64,000 bases of DNA, from positions 1 through 64,000 of the forward strand of contig JAOAHD010000001.1 of the NCBI GenBank assembly GCA_026415395.1, written 5' to 3'. A program made the translations under genes and the position numbers. Numbering within the stretch: the first letter of the stretch is position 1; the number at the start of each line of letters is the position of its first letter. This stretch comes from Candidatus Binatia bacterium. Lineage in GTDB: Bacteria > Desulfobacterota > Binatia > HRBIN30. Of the stretch, positions 46,616 through 55,360 are shown in pieces. The notes beneath the pieces are model-generated. The model searched no databases and had not been told where the DNA came from. It saw only the letters and a program-made list of their open reading frames with translations.

Positions 46616-47569
46616 ATGAGCCAGGTCGAGGATCGCGGAACTGTGGGTGGCGACGGGGCAAGGCCGAAGCGGGTAGTCGGTATTGGCACCAGTAGCGTGG
46701 ATCACCTATGCATCGTCGCCCGGCACCCCCGACTGGACAGCAAGCAGCCGCTTGTTCATTACGAAGTGCAGCCAGGAGGCCAGGTGCCCACGGCGCTCGC
46801 AGCTCTGCAACGCTGGGGAATTCCCACCGCGTACGTTGGCGCGTTCGGCGACGACCCCGGAGGTCACCTGGTGCGCGGCGCCCTCGCCCGCGAAGGAGTT
46901 GATATCGTTGCCTCGATCGTCCGCCCCAACACCAACCAACCGGTTTCAGTGATTTTAATTGACGAAGTCACTGGAGAGCGATCTGTCCTTTACCAGCCTG
47001 CAAACACGTTGGCACCCCCGGACCTCCACGAGCCGGCAAGGGATCGCTTACGAGACGCGGCCGCGGTCCTTCTCGATGCCGTTGATTTACACCAGGCAAT
47101 CGAAGCAGCCAAAATCGCCAAGGCCGCGGGGGCACTGGTTGTCTTGGATGTCGATTGCCCGGCACCCGGGATCGAAGAACTGCTGACCGTCACTGATGTG
47201 GTCATTACAGCCGCGGAATTTCCCCTGCGCTTGGCAGCTACCGACAACCTTCGGCGTGCACTGCGGTTTACGGCTAAGAAGGGCCCTTGGTTCGTAGGGG
47301 CTACGTTGGGGCCGGGAGGGGCGATCGCGTACGTCCAGGGTCGAGAGCACTTTGTGCGAGGTTTCCCCGTGCATGCCGTAGACTCCACCGGGGCCGGCGA
47401 TGTGTTTCATGCCGGGTGTATCTTCGGCCTCTTATCAGGCTGGAATGTCACCGACACTCTTCGCTTTGCTGCCGCTGCCTCTGCACTAAAGTGTCGGAAG
47501 GTTGGAGGCCGCCCCGGCATCCCCACTGTCGAAGAGGCTTTGTGTCTTGCCCGGAGGGACGAGCGGTGA
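46616..47569 (+). CDS. PfkB-family carbohydrate kinase
   Basis: A 317-residue ribokinase-like sugar or nucleoside kinase. ATG 46616 has AGAGG 4 nt upstream. Landmarks are GIGTSSVDHL at the start, the substrate loop QPGGQVPTALAALQRWG, and the anion-hole and catalytic base motif DSTGAGDVFHAG near the C-terminus. It should phosphorylate a sugar with ATP. The family alone does not give the sugar, but the next two genes act on a ribose-like polyprenyl sugar in their characterised relatives, so a pentose is plausible. The TGA overlaps the next gene's GTG, the first link of a five-gene operon. Confidence 0.88.
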   Translation: MSQVEDRGTVGGDGARPKRVVGIGTSSVDHLCIVARHPRLDSKQPLVHYEVQPGGQVPTALAALQRWGIPTAYVGAFGDDPGGHLVRGALAREGVDIVASIVRPNTNQPVSVILIDEVTGERSVLYQPANTLAPPDLHEPARDRLRDAAAVLLDAVDLHQAIEAAKIAKAAGALVVLDVDCPAPGIEELLTVTDVVITAAEFPLRLAATDNLRRALRFTAKKGPWFVGATLGPGGAIAYVQGREHFVRGFPVHAVDSTGAGDVFHAGCIFGLLSGWNVTDTLRFAAAASALKCRKVGGRPGIPTVEEALCLARRDER

Positions 47570-48939
47570 CAAAGCCTGGCGACCTCACAGCACCCAAGGC
47601 GCTACCCTCCTGTTCCCCGCTCCTGCCTGTCAGTGGATGGGGCCGTTACCCGGTTCAGGAGGCGAGGCTATGTGGCGATGAGAACCTCGCTGTGGTCGGC
47701 CGCTACACAACATTATCGCGGGGGCTCGGCCGATCGTATGGCGACGCAGCGTTGCCAGCGCGGGCCGGGGGTGCACTCACCTCAACGTTGTTTGCCGATC
47801 GCCTCCTTTCGTTTGACGCGAGCACCGGCATGCTTCGGGCCGAGGCCGGCTGCCCCCTGTGGCGAATCATCGAACTCTTCCTGCCCCGGGGTTGGTTTCC
47901 TCCTGTCACGCCCGGTACGAAGTACGTCACGCTCGGAGGCATGGTCGCCGCCGATGTTCACGGCAAAATGCACCACTCTCAAGGCAGCTTCGGCGACCAC
48001 GTTGTCTCCATCCTCTTGGAGGTCGCCGATGGTCGCGTGATCGAGTGCTCAGCGGAACAAGAACCGGAGCTGTTCAGGGCAACCATTGGCGGCATGGGTC
48101 TTACTGGGCACATTCTGGAAGTCAGCTTTCGGATGCAAAAGGTTCCTTCGCCCTGGATTCACGAAGAGGTCGAAACTGTTTCCGACATCCGTTCGCTCCT
48201 CTCCACCTTGCGTGCGGCAGGGCGGGACTGGCCGTTTACGGTGGCTTGGGCCGACCTTTTGAACACACCGCCTCTGTTCGGCCGTGGCGCAGTGATGAAA
48301 GGCCGGTGGGCCCAACCCGAAGAAGCTCCCCCGCAACCTCCAAAGCCGCGAAAACCCTTACGGGTGCCGCCCGTTTTCCCAGACTGGTTTCTGCAGCCGT
48401 GGATGCTGCGCGCATTCAATCGCCTGTACTTCTATCGGGCCTCCCGAGCCACGGGGCGCCGCATCGTCGACCCGGACACCTTCTTTTATCCCTTAGACGC
48501 GCTGCTGGATTGGAACCGCGTGTATGGCCGGCGCGGATTCACGCAGTACCAGTGTGTGCTGCCGGCTGAGGACGGTTTCGAAGCTCACGAACAGTTTGTG
48601 CTCAAGCTGCGCCAACTGGAAGCCCCGGTATTTCTTGCTGTCATCAAAGACTGCGGGGCTGAGGGACGGGGTGTCCTGTCGTTCCCCCGCCCGGGCGTTT
48701 CCTACGCCTTTGATCTGCCGATGTCTGACCGCACGCAGCACATCGTCGATGCCTTGAACGACTTTGTCATTGCCGCCGGAGGGAGAATCTATCTGGCCAA
48801 AGATGCGCTCACACGACCAGAGCATTTCCGCGCTATGGAACCCCGGCTGGAGCGCTTCTTGGCGATCCGCCGGCAGTGGGACCCGCAGGGCCGCTTTCGC
48901 AGCGCCTTATCGGTTCGCCTTTTCGGAGACCAACCATGA
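47566..48939 (+). CDS. DprE1-like FAD-dependent oxidase (decaprenylphosphoryl-ribose 2'-oxidase family)
   Basis: A 457-residue flavoenzyme. GTG 47566 overlaps the kinase stop and has GGAGG 8 nt upstream. The FAD-binding_4 domain has RGLGRSYGDAAL, PPVTPGTKYVTLGGMVA, DVHGKMHHSQGSFGDHV and ATIGGMGLTGHI. The C-terminal half has DALLDWNRVYGRRGFTQYQCVLP and GGRIYLAKDALTRPEHF. These match mycobacterial DprE1 line by line from memory, including the DxHGKxHH flavin region. The Cys that benzothiazinones attack in DprE1 appears to be Ala here (PGVSYAFDLP). DprE1 oxidises the 2'-OH of polyprenyl-phosphoribose. With the next gene it would epimerise ribose to arabinose. Confidence 0.85.
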   Translation: MTKPGDLTAPKALPSCSPLLPVSGWGRYPVQEARLCGDENLAVVGRYTTLSRGLGRSYGDAALPARAGGALTSTLFADRLLSFDASTGMLRAEAGCPLWRIIELFLPRGWFPPVTPGTKYVTLGGMVAADVHGKMHHSQGSFGDHVVSILLEVADGRVIECSAEQEPELFRATIGGMGLTGHILEVSFRMQKVPSPWIHEEVETVSDIRSLLSTLRAAGRDWPFTVAWADLLNTPPLFGRGAVMKGRWAQPEEAPPQPPKPRKPLRVPPVFPDWFLQPWMLRAFNRLYFYRASRATGRRIVDPDTFFYPLDALLDWNRVYGRRGFTQYQCVLPAEDGFEAHEQFVLKLRQLEAPVFLAVIKDCGAEGRGVLSFPRPGVSYAFDLPMSDRTQHIVDALNDFVIAAGGRIYLAKDALTRPEHFRAMEPRLERFLAIRRQWDPQGRFRSALSVRLFGDQP

Positions 48940-49673
48940 AAGCGGCAATCCTTGGTGCCACCCGAGGGATGGGCCGTGCATTGGCTCGGGAGTTAGCGCG
49001 GCGCGGCCACCAGCTATTCTTGCTTGGACGCAACCAGCGTGAACTCGAGCGGAGCGCTCGTGACCTAGAACTCCACGGTGCACCCCCACCCGTGGCGCAC
49101 ACCGAGTGCGATCTGGCGAACACAAGCACCTTTGAAGATGTGCTGGCGGCTGCGGATCGCGCCCTGGGCGGACTCGACACCGTGATCGTCACGGCAGGGA
49201 TCTTTGCGCCCCAAGAGGAGCTCGAAGCGGATCCTAACCTCACCGCAACGCTCCTGCAGACCAACTTCACCAACACAATCCTTTTCTGCGAAGCCGCACG
49301 CAAACACCTGTTGGCAAGGGGCGGCGGCACACTGTGCGTGTTCAGCTCTGTTGCGGGCGAACGGGGGCGAAAGCCCGTCGTGCTCTACGGTGCGACCAAA
49401 GCGGGCCTCAGCCGCTACCTCGAAGGCTTGGACCACCGGTACCACAGCGCCGGTTTGCGCGTCGTGACGGTGAAGCCTGGATTTGTGCGAACGAGCATGA
49501 CCATCGGTCTGAAGCCGCCTCCGTTCGCTGGAGAAGCTGACCAAGTGGCGAAGACGGTTGCAAATGCCATCGAACGAGGCCGACCGGTCGTGTACGCCCC
49601 CTCGATTTGGGCTTTTATCATGGCCGTGATACGCTGCTTGCCACGCTTCGTGATGAGAAAAGTCAACTTTTGA
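48936..49673 (+). CDS. DprE2-like short-chain dehydrogenase/reductase
   Basis: A 245-residue SDR. ATG 48936 overlaps the oxidase stop (ATGA). The Rossmann motif is ILGATRGMGRALARELARRG, the catalytic Tyr-Lys pair is YGATKAG, and the Ser is in VFSSVAGERGR. The C-terminal end FIMAVIRCLPRFVMRKVNF is hydrophobic and basic, as in DprE2, which works at the membrane. Together with the preceding oxidase it fits the keto-reduction step of polyprenyl-phospho-arabinose formation. The two-gene order, with tiny overlaps, equals the dprE1-dprE2 order of actinobacteria. Confidence 0.85.
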   Translation: MKAAILGATRGMGRALARELARRGHQLFLLGRNQRELERSARDLELHGAPPPVAHTECDLANTSTFEDVLAAADRALGGLDTVIVTAGIFAPQEELEADPNLTATLLQTNFTNTILFCEAARKHLLARGGGTLCVFSSVAGERGRKPVVLYGATKAGLSRYLEGLDHRYHSAGLRVVTVKPGFVRTSMTIGLKPPPFAGEADQVAKTVANAIERGRPVVYAPSIWAFIMAVIRCLPRFVMRKVNF

Positions 49674-49677
49674 GCGG

Positions 49678-50343
49678 ATGGCTGTGAGTAAGGTGATCAC
49701 GCTTGTGCTCCTGCGACACGGCGAAACCGTGGCGGGATCGAGCACGCGGTACTGGGGAGCAACAGACGTGGCCCTAAGCGAATTTGGTCGAGAGCAGATG
49801 AGACGAGCGGCTCCCTTCGTGGCGCAACTTGGGGTCGGTCAGGTTTTCACCAGCTGCCTGTCTCGCACCCGCGATGCCGCAGCGATCGTGGCACCGCAAG
49901 TGCCCGCCATCGCTCTCAAAGAACTCAATGAGGTGAACTTCGGACGGTGGGAAGGGCTCACCCGAGAACAAATCGCTACCGCATACCCCGAGGAGTACGC
50001 CCGCTGGCAACGCCGCGACCAAAACTTCCGTTACCCAGGCGGAGAATCGCTCGTTGAGTTTCAAAGACGAATCGAACTCGCCCTCAACCGAATCCTGGAC
50101 TCGGCTGCGCCCACAACCCTGGTCGTCGCCCACCGTGGCGTCATCGCTCGACTTCTGGCTCAGTTGCTCCATTGGGACACGACACACATGGCTACCCTGC
50201 ACATCCCTCTTGGCTCGCTGCACCTATTGCGCCGCGTGGCGGACCACGTTTGGAAACCGGAACGTCTCGACTACACAGCTCATCTCGATGCTCTTCGCCC
50301 GGTCGCCGCAGAGGAGGAAGCTCAACCCACGACACGCAACTGA
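49678..50343 (+). CDS. Histidine phosphatase family protein
   Basis: A 221-residue phosphoglycerate-mutase-like phosphatase: LRHGET with the phospho-acceptor His, RTRDAAAIVA, the proton donor in ELNEVNFGRWEG, and the second His in VVAHRGVI. It resembles alpha-ribazole or pentose phosphatases of this superfamily. It starts 4 bp after the reductase stop and ends 3 bp before the next gene. In the context of a DprE1/E2 pair, a phosphatase could remove the 5-phosphate from a polyprenyl phosphoribose-phosphate intermediate. This is inference. Confidence 0.85.
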   Translation: MAVSKVITLVLLRHGETVAGSSTRYWGATDVALSEFGREQMRRAAPFVAQLGVGQVFTSCLSRTRDAAAIVAPQVPAIALKELNEVNFGRWEGLTREQIATAYPEEYARWQRRDQNFRYPGGESLVEFQRRIELALNRILDSAAPTTLVVAHRGVIARLLAQLLHWDTTHMATLHIPLGSLHLLRRVADHVWKPERLDYTAHLDALRPVAAEEEAQPTTRN

Positions 50344-50346
50344 GCT

Positions 50347-52353
50347 ATGGCCAGACACTCTTTGAGCGTCACCTACCCATATGCGCTTCCCTCGGAAGAA
50401 TTGCAGCTCTCGCCGATCAAGGCGATCGAGATCGAGGCGGCGCATATTCCCGGTGTCGTGTCCTTGGCGCAGGGAATTCCCAGCTTCGACACCCCAGAGA
50501 TCATCAAGTCCTATGTGAAGCAAAAACTCGACGAGGGTGCGTGCGCCAAGTACAGCTTGTCCCCTGGTCTCCCTGCACTTCGGGAGCTGATCAGCGAGCA
50601 CCTGCGCAGCGAGGGGATGCAGTACGACCCCGAGAGCGAGATCATTGTCACTTGTGGTTCGATCGAAGCGATTACAGCAAGCCTCCTTGCGCTCGTCCCA
50701 TCGGGATCGGAAGTGATCGTCACTTCGCCGACTTATACTTCGTACTCCAGCGCAATCCGACTCGCCGGGGCGGTTCCGCGATTTGTTCCGCTGGTTGAGG
50801 ATCTCGGCTTCGACCTCGACCACGAGATGCTGCTGCGGGCCTTCACGCGGAAAACCCGGGCCGTATTGATCGCTCAACCCAACAATCCTACCGGCACGAT
50901 CTTCCCAAAGTCGACCGTGGAACTCTTGTTGCAGCTCGCAGAGCGACATGGTGCTGTGGTGATCTCGGACGAGGTTTACAAAGAGTTCGTGTATTCGCCA
51001 GAGCCGGTGGTGAGCCCTGCAGCGTTTGCTGCCCATCGACACCACACGGTGCGCGTCTGCTCGTTTTCGAAGGCCTATGCCATGACCGGTTGGCGCGTCG
51101 GCTTTCTTCATACGGACCGCCGCCTGGCGCAACGCATTCTTCGAGTCCATGACACCTTGGTGACGTGCGCCCCGGTAGTTTCCCAATACGCGGCGATGGC
51201 GGCACTCGAACACTCGGACGCAATCGTGGTACCGTTTCGGGAGCAATTCCGCTTGCGGCGCCAGCGTATGATCGAGCACCTCGACAGCCTGTCCGCGGTT
51301 TTTGATTACCAAAAACCAGATGCTTCTTACTTCGTGTTCCCGCGTGTCAAAGACAGCGCCCCCTATGCCCGGGATTCCCATGCGCTCGCCTGTGCCCTTC
51401 TTTACGAAGCCCGCGTGGCCGTCGTGCCCGGCAGCGCCTTCGGACCAAGCGGCGAGGGCCACCTCCGGCTGTGCTTCGCCCGCGACCCAGCAGACATCGA
51501 CCTGGCGTTCGAGCGAATGCGCGACTTCTTCAAACTCCCCCGGCGCTCACCTAGTGCCGCTGCTCACAGAGTTGTTCTCGCTCCGGCCAAATCTTCACCA
51601 GTGAGAGTGAGCTGGCGGCGGCAGTTTGCGGCCGCTGTTTTTTCCCAGCTCGCCCGCCTCAGCCTCCGCATGCACCGACCCATCGTCATCGGGATCGCCG
51701 GTGGACGTGGGAAAACCGTGGCAAAGCGGGTGTTTTTGGAAATCCTATCGCGCCGTTTTCAAGTGCGAGTTAACCCGTTGTCCTACAACACGGAAATCGG
51801 GTTGCCCCTAGCGGTTCTCGGGGTCCAGTTCGAAACACTGCAAACACGCGCGGTCCTCAAGGGCTCTCTTGTCGCATTGTACCGCGCGCTCTCTCCTGAG
51901 CGCAGTGCCGTGCTTGTGCTCGAGTACGGAGTGCGCCAGAGCGGAGATGCGCAGCGACTGCTCGATATCGTCGAGCCGGACATTCTGGTTCTTACTCCGA
52001 CTGCCGGAGCCGGAGCTTACGACGAGCACTCCTCCGCTACCCTGCGAGACGAGCTGGCAACGTTAGTCCGGTGTGTCGCGCAAAAGCCCGCCCCGATCAT
52101 CGCTTGCCAGGACGATCCGTTTTGCCGCAGTCTCGATCTGCCCAAAGGCACCTGGTTTGTGTCGAGTGAAGCGGACACAGCCAGTGGCTGCGCGGTCACG
52201 GCGAGCGTCGAAGGCACCGAAATTCCCTTGGGCCGCGACTTCGTGGGCACGAGCGAACTTTACGCACAGCGTGCCGCACTAGTTGTCGCTCGTGTCCTCG
52301 GTACCCCGCTGCAAGACCTCTACTCGCTGGCGGCAGGGGATCACGATCGATAA
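50347..52353 (+). CDS. Fusion of PLP aminotransferase with MurF/Mur-ligase-like ATPase domain
   Basis: A single open frame of 668 residues. Residues 1 to about 395 are a fold-type I aminotransferase: QGIPSFDTPE, AQPNNPTGTIF, the PLP lysine K242 in SFSKAYAMTGWRVG, and SGEGHLRLCFA at the end. After a linker of about 30 residues, residues 440-668 resemble the central ATPase domain of Mur ligases: P-loop GIAGGRGKT (449-457), NTEIGLPLAVLG (481 onward, like the NNEIGLPL of MurF), LVLEYGVRQSGD and PDILVLTP. The Mur N-terminal and C-terminal domains are absent or very short. I know of no such fusion. It ends the tight operon with DprE1/E2-like enzymes and may make and attach an amino compound. Confidence 0.85.
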   Translation: MARHSLSVTYPYALPSEELQLSPIKAIEIEAAHIPGVVSLAQGIPSFDTPEIIKSYVKQKLDEGACAKYSLSPGLPALRELISEHLRSEGMQYDPESEIIVTCGSIEAITASLLALVPSGSEVIVTSPTYTSYSSAIRLAGAVPRFVPLVEDLGFDLDHEMLLRAFTRKTRAVLIAQPNNPTGTIFPKSTVELLLQLAERHGAVVISDEVYKEFVYSPEPVVSPAAFAAHRHHTVRVCSFSKAYAMTGWRVGFLHTDRRLAQRILRVHDTLVTCAPVVSQYAAMAALEHSDAIVVPFREQFRLRRQRMIEHLDSLSAVFDYQKPDASYFVFPRVKDSAPYARDSHALACALLYEARVAVVPGSAFGPSGEGHLRLCFARDPADIDLAFERMRDFFKLPRRSPSAAAHRVVLAPAKSSPVRVSWRRQFAAAVFSQLARLSLRMHRPIVIGIAGGRGKTVAKRVFLEILSRRFQVRVNPLSYNTEIGLPLAVLGVQFETLQTRAVLKGSLVALYRALSPERSAVLVLEYGVRQSGDAQRLLDIVEPDILVLTPTAGAGAYDEHSSATLRDELATLVRCVAQKPAPIIACQDDPFCRSLDLPKGTWFVSSEADTASGCAVTASVEGTEIPLGRDFVGTSELYAQRAALVVARVLGTPLQDLYSLAAGDHDR

Positions 52354-52422
52354 CACGGACGCCCCACGACTTGGCCCCGGGGGCATTTCGGGACGAACAG
52401 GAGCCGCTTGCAGGATCTACCC

Positions 52423-53280
52423 TCAGGAGGGCACGATCAATGCGGTTCCCACTCGGATGAGGGTTGCATCCGTGTCCGATGGGGTCGTGCCCACGAGCAC
52501 CTGGTTCGGCCCCACGACATCCCAAATCAATTCCTCACGACAATTACATTCCGCAGATGCTCCGATGATGAGCGTCTCGACGGCCTCCTCGCCAACCAGT
52601 TCACCGGGAGCGACCACCTGAACCGCGCTCCCAACCTTCCCAAGGCCTAACAGCAACCCCAGCTGCGCGGGGTTTTTCCACCATGCCTCCAGGGTAGGCA
52701 TAAAGGACACGAGGTCGACGGCGGCGGACCAACAATGCCGCTCGATCATGCTCACGAACGACCAGAACAAGCACCGTTCGATTGGCGAGTTCGGCCCGAC
52801 AAAGCACGGATGTGAAAAGAATTGCGTTTCCTCCGCCAATGCCACCACCGTTGCCGCCGGGCTGCCAAGCTGCGCGCGCATACGAAGCTGCCGCACGAAG
52901 GCACGCGCGGTACGCCAAGCGCTGTCTTCGCCTCGTCCGCAGCGTTTTCCCTCTGCAACCCGCTGAACTCGATCTCTCAACCCGAGCGGGAAGAAGGGTT
53001 TCCCAAACAAGGTCGCACTTCCCACTGCGTCATCCTCATCAGCCAAAGCGGGCAGCGCCCCGAGCAGATGCCGGATCCAAGGATGGATCACAAAGAGCCA
53101 ACGGCCGCGCGCAACAAAGCCCCGTGCACAACGGCTGAGGGCCTCTACCAACGCAGAAGCGGATCCGGAGCTGGCACACACCGCCAGCACGGCACCCGCA
53201 ACGCTGCCCTCGGCCAACAGAGGCGCCAGCGCGTACTCTAACGCACCAGGCGTCCTCCCCGCATAACGGAGAATCTTCAC
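52423..53280 (-). CDS. Hypothetical protein downstream of AddB-like nuclease
   Basis: A 285-residue protein with no family I recognise. It begins MKILRYAGRTPGALEYALAPLL and contains a putative alpha/beta region (AVLAVCASSGSASALVEAL), a helical middle, and a Cys pair CNC in ASAECNCREEL. There is no signal peptide or membrane helix. Its start overlaps the stop of the AddB-like gene (ATGA), so it is translationally coupled to it and may be a partner subunit in DNA processing. No P-loop or nuclease motif is visible. Confidence 0.7.
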   Translation of the reverse strand: MKILRYAGRTPGALEYALAPLLAEGSVAGAVLAVCASSGSASALVEALSRCARGFVARGRWLFVIHPWIRHLLGALPALADEDDAVGSATLFGKPFFPLGLRDRVQRVAEGKRCGRGEDSAWRTARAFVRQLRMRAQLGSPAATVVALAEETQFFSHPCFVGPNSPIERCLFWSFVSMIERHCWSAAVDLVSFMPTLEAWWKNPAQLGLLLGLGKVGSAVQVVAPGELVGEEAVETLIIGASAECNCREELIWDVVGPNQVLVGTTPSDTDATLIRVGTALIVPS

Positions 53281-55328
53281 AACGCCCCCTCAAGGCAACC
53301 GCCGCCCAGCAAGCCGCTCTCGCTGATCGTCGCCCGCCAGTTCACGTACTCAGCAACAGCCGGCGGCAGATGCGCCTCTTTGCTAGCCTGCCGAACCCCC
53401 CCGCTTGCCTCTTCACCGCAGTGCGCAAAGAAAGGGCAGCGCACACAGTCGCCAGCTGCCGGCGTGCGGGGGAAGAAGCCAGTACGCACCAAGCTAAACA
53501 TGACGCCAAGGGCCCTCTCCGTCGTCTCGCGCAAGGATTGCAACGCCGTTGTCGCGATCAGCGTCCGCTGCACCCGGTCGGGGTTCACCGTCAGAATTGT
53601 TGCCTCGTGTACGCTCCCTTTCTCCACCAGCGCTCCCGCCTCGGCCGCTACCACATACAGCCCAAGCTGGAGGCCTTGCCGTAGATCCAGCCCTTGTGCC
53701 TCGCCGAGGGCCTGTCCAACCGTTTTCAGCTCACGTACCGCAAGCCCTTCGGGAAGCCGGATGAGCCAATCAATGGAGCCCCGAACGTAAAACTCGCGCT
53801 GCGATACCTGCAGTCGCACGCCGACAGGCTCTCCGAAACGGAGCTCAGCCGCAACAAATTCGCCTGCCTGCGAGTTCCATTCGTCCAAAATCACCTTCCG
53901 CACGGCGACCTGAAGGCGGGCGAGTTCTCGCGTTCGTGCCTCCATTCCCCACAATGGGTAGGAATCCAGGAAGCTTGCGAACTTATCTTCGACAAGCCCT
54001 CTCGCACACTCCAGCCAATGGAACACGTCCCGCACCCGTCGATAGAACTCCGCACCGGAGCGACGGAGAAAAGCCTCTACGCCACCGTGTACGAGCTCAC
54101 CAAACACATGGGGACTGATCCGCGCCGTGTGCAAATGCGGCGCCGGTGGCTGAAGACGGGCCATGCGCTCCAGGGCAAAGCGATAGGGGCAACTCAAAAA
54201 CAGCGCGAGACCAGTGGCGGATACCGGCCGGCCGGCCCGCGATCCCCAATCCTGCAGCCACGCTGGGTCAATCTCGAGGAACAATAATTTTGCCGGCGCC
54301 AAGGCCTTCCGCTCCCTCGTGCCAGCCCTGCCATTCGCCAATGAGGAGTTCCACTGCCGATTCGTCACCGTCTCCGAAGCGGAAGTCGCGTGTGGAAGAG
54401 CTCCATGCGGACTCTGATCGGGTGTTCGAGCGAACGCTTCTTCGTCGTCACCTCTCGGCATCACGAACAGAGGCTCCGCGCCGCGCTCCGGAAAACCAGT
54501 CATGACCACCACATGTGGATCCAACATTTGGTTCCCTGGAATGACAAGGGCGTTCAACCGCCGAGACAGCCAATGCAGGAATTCCCCGCCAGCCACGCCT
54601 TCTTCGCCCTCCACCGCAGGAGGGCGAAGGGCCTCACGGACCGCGTTTCTTGTCTCCGCGGGCATCGGCATCACAAGCCACTTTCGGGCAAAGCTCCAGT
54701 ATCGATCCAGCAACTCCGTGAGCGTTCCGCCCCGAGTCAAGGCGTCGGCCAACGAGTCGAGCTCGCGCAGCGCGGGCAATATTGGTCGGAGTTCACGGAT
54801 GACCCGCTGCGCCTCTTGTGCGCGAACCATCGCAGATCGCCGTTCACCCGATCGGTCCATTCGCTTCGTTGCGTTTAGGTCGGCACGGGCCCGCGCCAGA
54901 AGCGCCGCCAGTCGATCATGCCACCGATGAGGACCACTGGCATCTAGGTGCGCCCCGGTGGCTTGCAAAAGAAAGAGGGCACGGCGAACCGTGATCCGGG
55001 GTAGCCACGCCTCTGGTGTTGCCAATGCGTCCCCGGATCCACGGCGCACAAATGGCAGCAGGCCTGCAACGGACTCCGCAGAAAGGTCGCTCTCCAATGC
55101 CGCGATGAGTCTTTGCAGGCGGGCATACGCGGAACTCCCAACAAATGGTAGACCTGGAACAGCTGCGACCCTCAACGACGGGGAACACCTCACTGCGACG
55201 TGCTGAAAAAGCAACGGCACATAGGGAACGAGCGCAGGAACAACCACCATCCAAGGCCGCGGTGCATCTTGAGCACGCTGCTGCCGCAGCCAGAGAACCG
55301 CCTCGTTGACGCAATCGAGTACCGTCAT
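53277..55328 (-). CDS. AddB-type PD-(D/E)XK nuclease with Fe-S cluster motif
   Basis: A 683-residue protein. The C-terminal part is a RecB/AddB nuclease: the entry Cys in VSATGLALFLSCPYRFALERM, HVFGELVHGGVEAFL, the catalytic GSIDWLIRLPEGLAVRELKT (D and E-x-K), QGLQLGLYVVAA, and the final Cys triplet CVRCPFFAHC. The four cysteines match the iron-sulfur staple of AddB. The N-terminal 400 residues are helicase-like in length but show no Walker A, as in inactivated helicase halves. No addA-like helicase gene is next to it. It may act in recombination repair or phage defence. It is co-transcribed with plsC upstream and the unknown gene downstream. Confidence 0.82.
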   Translation of the reverse strand: MTVLDCVNEAVLWLRQQRAQDAPRPWMVVVPALVPYVPLLFQHVAVRCSPSLRVAAVPGLPFVGSSAYARLQRLIAALESDLSAESVAGLLPFVRRGSGDALATPEAWLPRITVRRALFLLQATGAHLDASGPHRWHDRLAALLARARADLNATKRMDRSGERRSAMVRAQEAQRVIRELRPILPALRELDSLADALTRGGTLTELLDRYWSFARKWLVMPMPAETRNAVREALRPPAVEGEEGVAGGEFLHWLSRRLNALVIPGNQMLDPHVVVMTGFPERGAEPLFVMPRGDDEEAFARTPDQSPHGALPHATSASETVTNRQWNSSLANGRAGTRERKALAPAKLLFLEIDPAWLQDWGSRAGRPVSATGLALFLSCPYRFALERMARLQPPAPHLHTARISPHVFGELVHGGVEAFLRRSGAEFYRRVRDVFHWLECARGLVEDKFASFLDSYPLWGMEARTRELARLQVAVRKVILDEWNSQAGEFVAAELRFGEPVGVRLQVSQREFYVRGSIDWLIRLPEGLAVRELKTVGQALGEAQGLDLRQGLQLGLYVVAAEAGALVEKGSVHEATILTVNPDRVQRTLIATTALQSLRETTERALGVMFSLVRTGFFPRTPAAGDCVRCPFFAHCGEEASGGVRQASKEAHLPPAVAEYVNWRATISESGLLGGGCLEGAL

Positions 55329-55360
55329 ACGGCCCCGCAGGGTCGCAAAAGCCGCAACCT

